A stretch of 6,297 nt of DNA, taken from the NCBI GenBank assembly GCA_017995695.1, contig JAGOIJ010000098.1, positions 1 to 6,297 on the forward strand. Reading direction: 5' to 3'. The notes beneath the pieces were generated by a model, which ran no database searches, was not told where the DNA came from, and worked only from the letters and a program-made list of their open reading frames with translations. Each line of letters starts with the position of its first letter. Position 1 is the stretch's first letter. This document shows, piece after piece, positions 6,184 to 6,297 of this stretch. Origin of the DNA: Candidatus Omnitrophota bacterium (GTDB taxonomy: Bacteria > Omnitrophota > Gorgyraeia > Gygaellales > Profunditerraquicolaceae). The position numbers and the translations under genes are program-made.

Positions 6184-6297
6184 AATACATTACAAGTTTT
6201 TCTACCTTACGCCTATAGATCATGTGCCAAGGATTACGGCACTGAGCTATGGGCGCAATACATTACAAGTTTTTCTACCTTACGCCTATAGATCATG
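6170..6297. repeat. 55-nt exact direct repeat, 73-nt period, containing the tRNA-Arg 5' end
   Basis: Positions 6170-6224 and 6243-6297 are identical over 55 nt; the base before each copy differs (T against C). On the minus strand each copy comprises a 41-nt upstream flank and then GCGCCCATAGCTCA, the first 14 nt of tRNA-Arg. The proximal copy continues into the real tRNA. The distal copy is instead followed by an 18-nt spacer (6225-6242) containing the GTGCC/GGCAC inverted repeat. The repeat ends exactly at the window end and 55 is a common assembler k-mer, so this may be a contig terminus at a looped repeat. The copy number is unknown. Confidence 0.8.
6210..6255 (-). other. Imperfect 16-bp hairpin in the repeat spacer
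   Basis: In minus-strand RNA, CGCC, ATAG, TCA and GTGCC pair in turn with GGCG, CTAT, TGA and GGCAC. The helix has two single mismatches, a one-base bulge and a 9-nt loop. The left arm is the truncated tRNA-Arg 5' end and the right arm lies in the shared upstream flank. It is not a tRNA. Whether it is transcribed is unknown. Confidence 0.4.

Noticed and set aside
6243..6256. A second tRNA-Arg gene at the right edge
   Set aside because: Only the first 14 nt of the tRNA are present; the sequence then diverges into the 18-nt spacer, with no anticodon arm or T arm.
6170..6297. CRISPR array
   Set aside because: There are only two copies, the repeat is 55 nt, the spacer is 18 nt, and one copy runs into a tRNA. 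No cas gene is present.
6110..6297. Integrative-element attachment site at the tRNA
   Set aside because: Integrases usually use the tRNA 3' half; here the 5' end is repeated, and there is no integrase gene in the window.

Overview
The window reads almost entirely on the minus strand and looks like bacterial chromosome, with tightly packed genes and two tRNA genes. It contains no phage, plasmid or transposase genes. The best taxonomic hint is the partial gene at the left edge. It joins a two-helix 'YIDPGTG' membrane head to a COG3379-type AlkP-superfamily phosphohydrolase, a layout I associate with uncultivated lineages such as Candidatus Omnitrophota. The CysD and CysN homologues are also of a non-enterobacterial type. 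This placement is recollection plus inference, not a demonstrated assignment. The right edge looks like the end of an assembled contig.

Layout in the direction of transcription, right to left. (1) 6297-6184: an exact 55-nt direct repeat with a 73-nt period, which duplicates the upstream flank and first 14 nt of the following tRNA. (2) tRNA-Arg(ACG), tadA and tRNA-Ser(GCU), on one strand with short gaps. TadA is the enzyme that converts A34 of tRNA-Arg(ACG) to inosine, so substrate and enzyme are neighbours. (3) A membrane-anchored NodB-like carbohydrate deacetylase homologue (5409-4483) with its own possible extended -10 promoter. (4) A roughly 130-nt non-coding gap holding a GC-rich, hairpin-forming segment bracketed by a 7-nt direct repeat. 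(5) A compact four-gene run: fatty-acid desaturase, cysD, cysN and the membrane-anchored AlkP-superfamily protein, with gaps of 45, 34 and 11 nt. The last gene runs off the left edge and starts at a TTG that is easy to miss.

The four-gene run combines sulfate activation to APS (CysD plus CysN) with a lipid-modifying membrane desaturase and a surface-directed hydrolase or transferase. No APS kinase, sulfotransferase, PAPS reductase or sulfite reductase is visible. A role in modifying a lipid or envelope glycan with sulfate is therefore at least as plausible as cysteine biosynthesis. The deciding genes would lie left of position 1. The deacetylase upstream fits an envelope-polysaccharide theme.

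No CRISPR array, insertion sequence or convincing rho-independent terminator was found. I see no credible gene on the plus strand.
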